The translations under genes and the position numbers were made by a program. Shown piece after piece: positions 5,368 through 6,469 of a stretch of 6,469 bases of DNA. This stretch comes from Sulfurimonas sp. Its GTDB lineage: Bacteria > Campylobacterota > Campylobacteria > Campylobacterales > Sulfurimonadaceae. The notes under the pieces were generated by a model, which was given only the letters and a program-made list of their open reading frames with translations, did no database searches and had not been told where the DNA came from. The DNA is taken from positions 1 to 6,469 of the forward strand of contig JAMOSE010000160.1 of NCBI GenBank assembly GCA_027063215.1. The letters run 5' to 3'. Positions within the stretch are counted from its first letter, which is position 1. Every line of letters starts with the position of its first letter.

Positions 5368-6469
5368 ATGTTTTTACTCTTATCACTTTTTTATTATTTT
5401 TATTTTTCTATTATTGGGATCTATGTTATCTTTCTTCCTAAGATCTTAAGTGAACTGGGCTACAGTGCAAGTGAGATAGGTATTATCTTTGCTGCCGCTC
5501 CCCTTGTTCGATTTATATTGCCTTTTTTATTTATGCGTGGCTTGGAATTGAGTAGTAAAGTTTTTAATTTTGCACTGCTGCTTATTGTGCTGAGTATTTT
5601 TGCATTTTATCTCTCTTTATCCTTATTTTATTTTTTACTTTTTGCAAACATTATGCTTGGTGTTGGGCTTAGTCTTGTTTTACCTTATGTAGAGTTGATT
5701 TCATTAGATACAATCGGTAAGGAGCGTTATGGAAAAGTTCGCTTGTTTGGATCTGTGGGTTTTATTGTGGTTGCTCTTGTTCTTGTACACTTTTTATCAT
5801 CTGCATATATTGCTTTGGATTTTATGTTGGTTCTTGCTTTTATGATGGCTGTAGTAGCTTATTTTTTACAGTATCACGATACCCTGAACAAATCTACAAC
5901 TGAGGCTGTGCAAAAAAGTGATATCACCCTTCTAAAAGATTACAAACTCTGGTTGGGACTTCTTTTAATGCAGACGAGTTTTGGTTCATTTTATAATTTT
6001 TTTACAATTTATGAGACAGATAGAGGCATCTCTTTGGATATGACGATATATCTTTGGAGTTTTGGTGTTGTTGTTGAAGTGGCAATGCTTTTCTTTCAAG
6101 GTCGTTTTCTTCGTGGCAATCTTTTAACTGTTTTGCAAATAACCATGTTTGCAACTGTTATACGATGGTTTTTGGTATTTGCCTATCCTACAACACTGGG
6201 AGTTCTTTTCTTTTCACAATCTTTACATGCTCTGAGTTTTGCACTTTTTCACTCAGCAGCAATTAGTTATCTTTTTTATCACTACAAAGCCAGAAGTCTT
6301 GCACAACAGTTTTTTCTTGGAATAAGCTATGGTTTTGGTGGTTTAAGTGGAGCTTTGATATCTGGATATGTGTATGAGTATTATCCAAAATATCTCTTTT
6401 TAAGCTCCTCTCTTATAGTTTTTTTAGCATTTATAATGATAAGTTTCTATAAGAGAGAGCAAAAGTTTA
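5368..6469 (+). CDS. MFS transporter, HcaT/MFS_1-like, 3' end at the window edge
   Basis: An open frame of 367 codons runs from the ATG at 5368 past the last base with no stop seen; the final partial codon begins with A, and the length is already near that of a full transporter. The protein is almost entirely hydrophobic, consistent with about 11-12 membrane helices, split by a polar loop near residues 172-191. Hallmarks of the HcaT-like (phenylpropionate permease) branch of the major facilitator superfamily are YGKVRLFGSVGF at 121-132 after helix 4 and QQFFLGISYGFGGLSGALISGYVYE near 313-337. The substrate cannot be told from sequence; many Campylobacterota homologues are unassigned. The start is favoured because helix 1 begins immediately, although there is no ribosome-binding site. 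It is transcribed divergently from the PAS-receptor operon with 74 bp between starts. Confidence 0.88.
   Translation, partial: MFLLLSLFYYFYFSIIGIYVIFLPKILSELGYSASEIGIIFAAAPLVRFILPFLFMRGLELSSKVFNFALLLIVLSIFAFYLSLSLFYFLLFANIMLGVGLSLVLPYVELISLDTIGKERYGKVRLFGSVGFIVVALVLVHFLSSAYIALDFMLVLAFMMAVVAYFLQYHDTLNKSTTEAVQKSDITLLKDYKLWLGLLLMQTSFGSFYNFFTIYETDRGISLDMTIYLWSFGVVVEVAMLFFQGRFLRGNLLTVLQITMFATVIRWFLVFAYPTTLGVLFFSQSLHALSFALFHSAAISYLFYHYKARSLAQQFFLGISYGFGGLSGALISGYVYEYYPKYLFLSSSLIVFLAFIMISFYKREQKF

Noticed and set aside
5294..5386. Longer PAS protein starting at 5386
   Set aside because: The extra residues cross the divergent promoter region and the transporter's start, are not PAS-like, and the ATG at 5293 has a good ribosome-binding site.

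Overview
The window looks like the chromosome of a free-living Campylobacterota (Epsilonproteobacteria), most likely in or near Sulfurimonas. This is inferred from the AT-rich, T-skewed coding style, chemoreceptors ending in CZB (zinc-binding) domains, an Aer/CetB-type PAS protein paired with a receptor, and promoters with a strong TATAAT -10 box but no clear -35. Genus assignment is by resemblance only; no database search was possible.

Layout, left to right: a small membrane-anchored protein of unknown function on + (24-482). It converges, with a 4-bp gap, on a soluble methyl-accepting chemotaxis protein with a CZB domain (487-1572, -). Next is a B12-binding radical SAM protein with a DUF4080-like C-terminus (1651-3147, -). 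A 240-bp intergenic region (3148-3387) follows. Then comes a membrane-anchored CZB chemoreceptor (3388-4836, -), overlapped by 29 bp by an upstream Aer/CetB-like PAS gene (4808-5293, -). A divergent MFS transporter (5368 to the window end, +) runs off the right edge. No gap exceeds 300 bp.

The most notable element is in the 3148-3387 gap. On the - strand it holds, in order, the terminator of the PAS-receptor operon, a TATAAT box, a 5' hairpin that begins where transcription should start, a short linker, and a second hairpin followed by a T-rich tract. Both hairpin loops present the same C/U-rich sequence (UUUUCCCCCUUU). This is the layout of an independently transcribed small RNA of about 100 nt with a duplicated seed, the second copy lying in the terminator loop. 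It resembles in principle the C/U-rich-loop sRNAs of related bacteria (Helicobacter RepG, Campylobacter CJnc190), which bind G-rich mRNA leaders; RepG regulates a chemoreceptor mRNA. I do not recognise this RNA as a named family.

Functionally the region is dominated by chemotaxis. The PAS protein probably senses redox or energy state through FAD and signals through the co-encoded receptor, in the manner of a split Aer (CetA/CetB-like). The separate soluble CZB receptor would send cytoplasmic signals to the same CheA-CheW arrays. The radical SAM enzyme and the transporter have no obvious link to chemotaxis.
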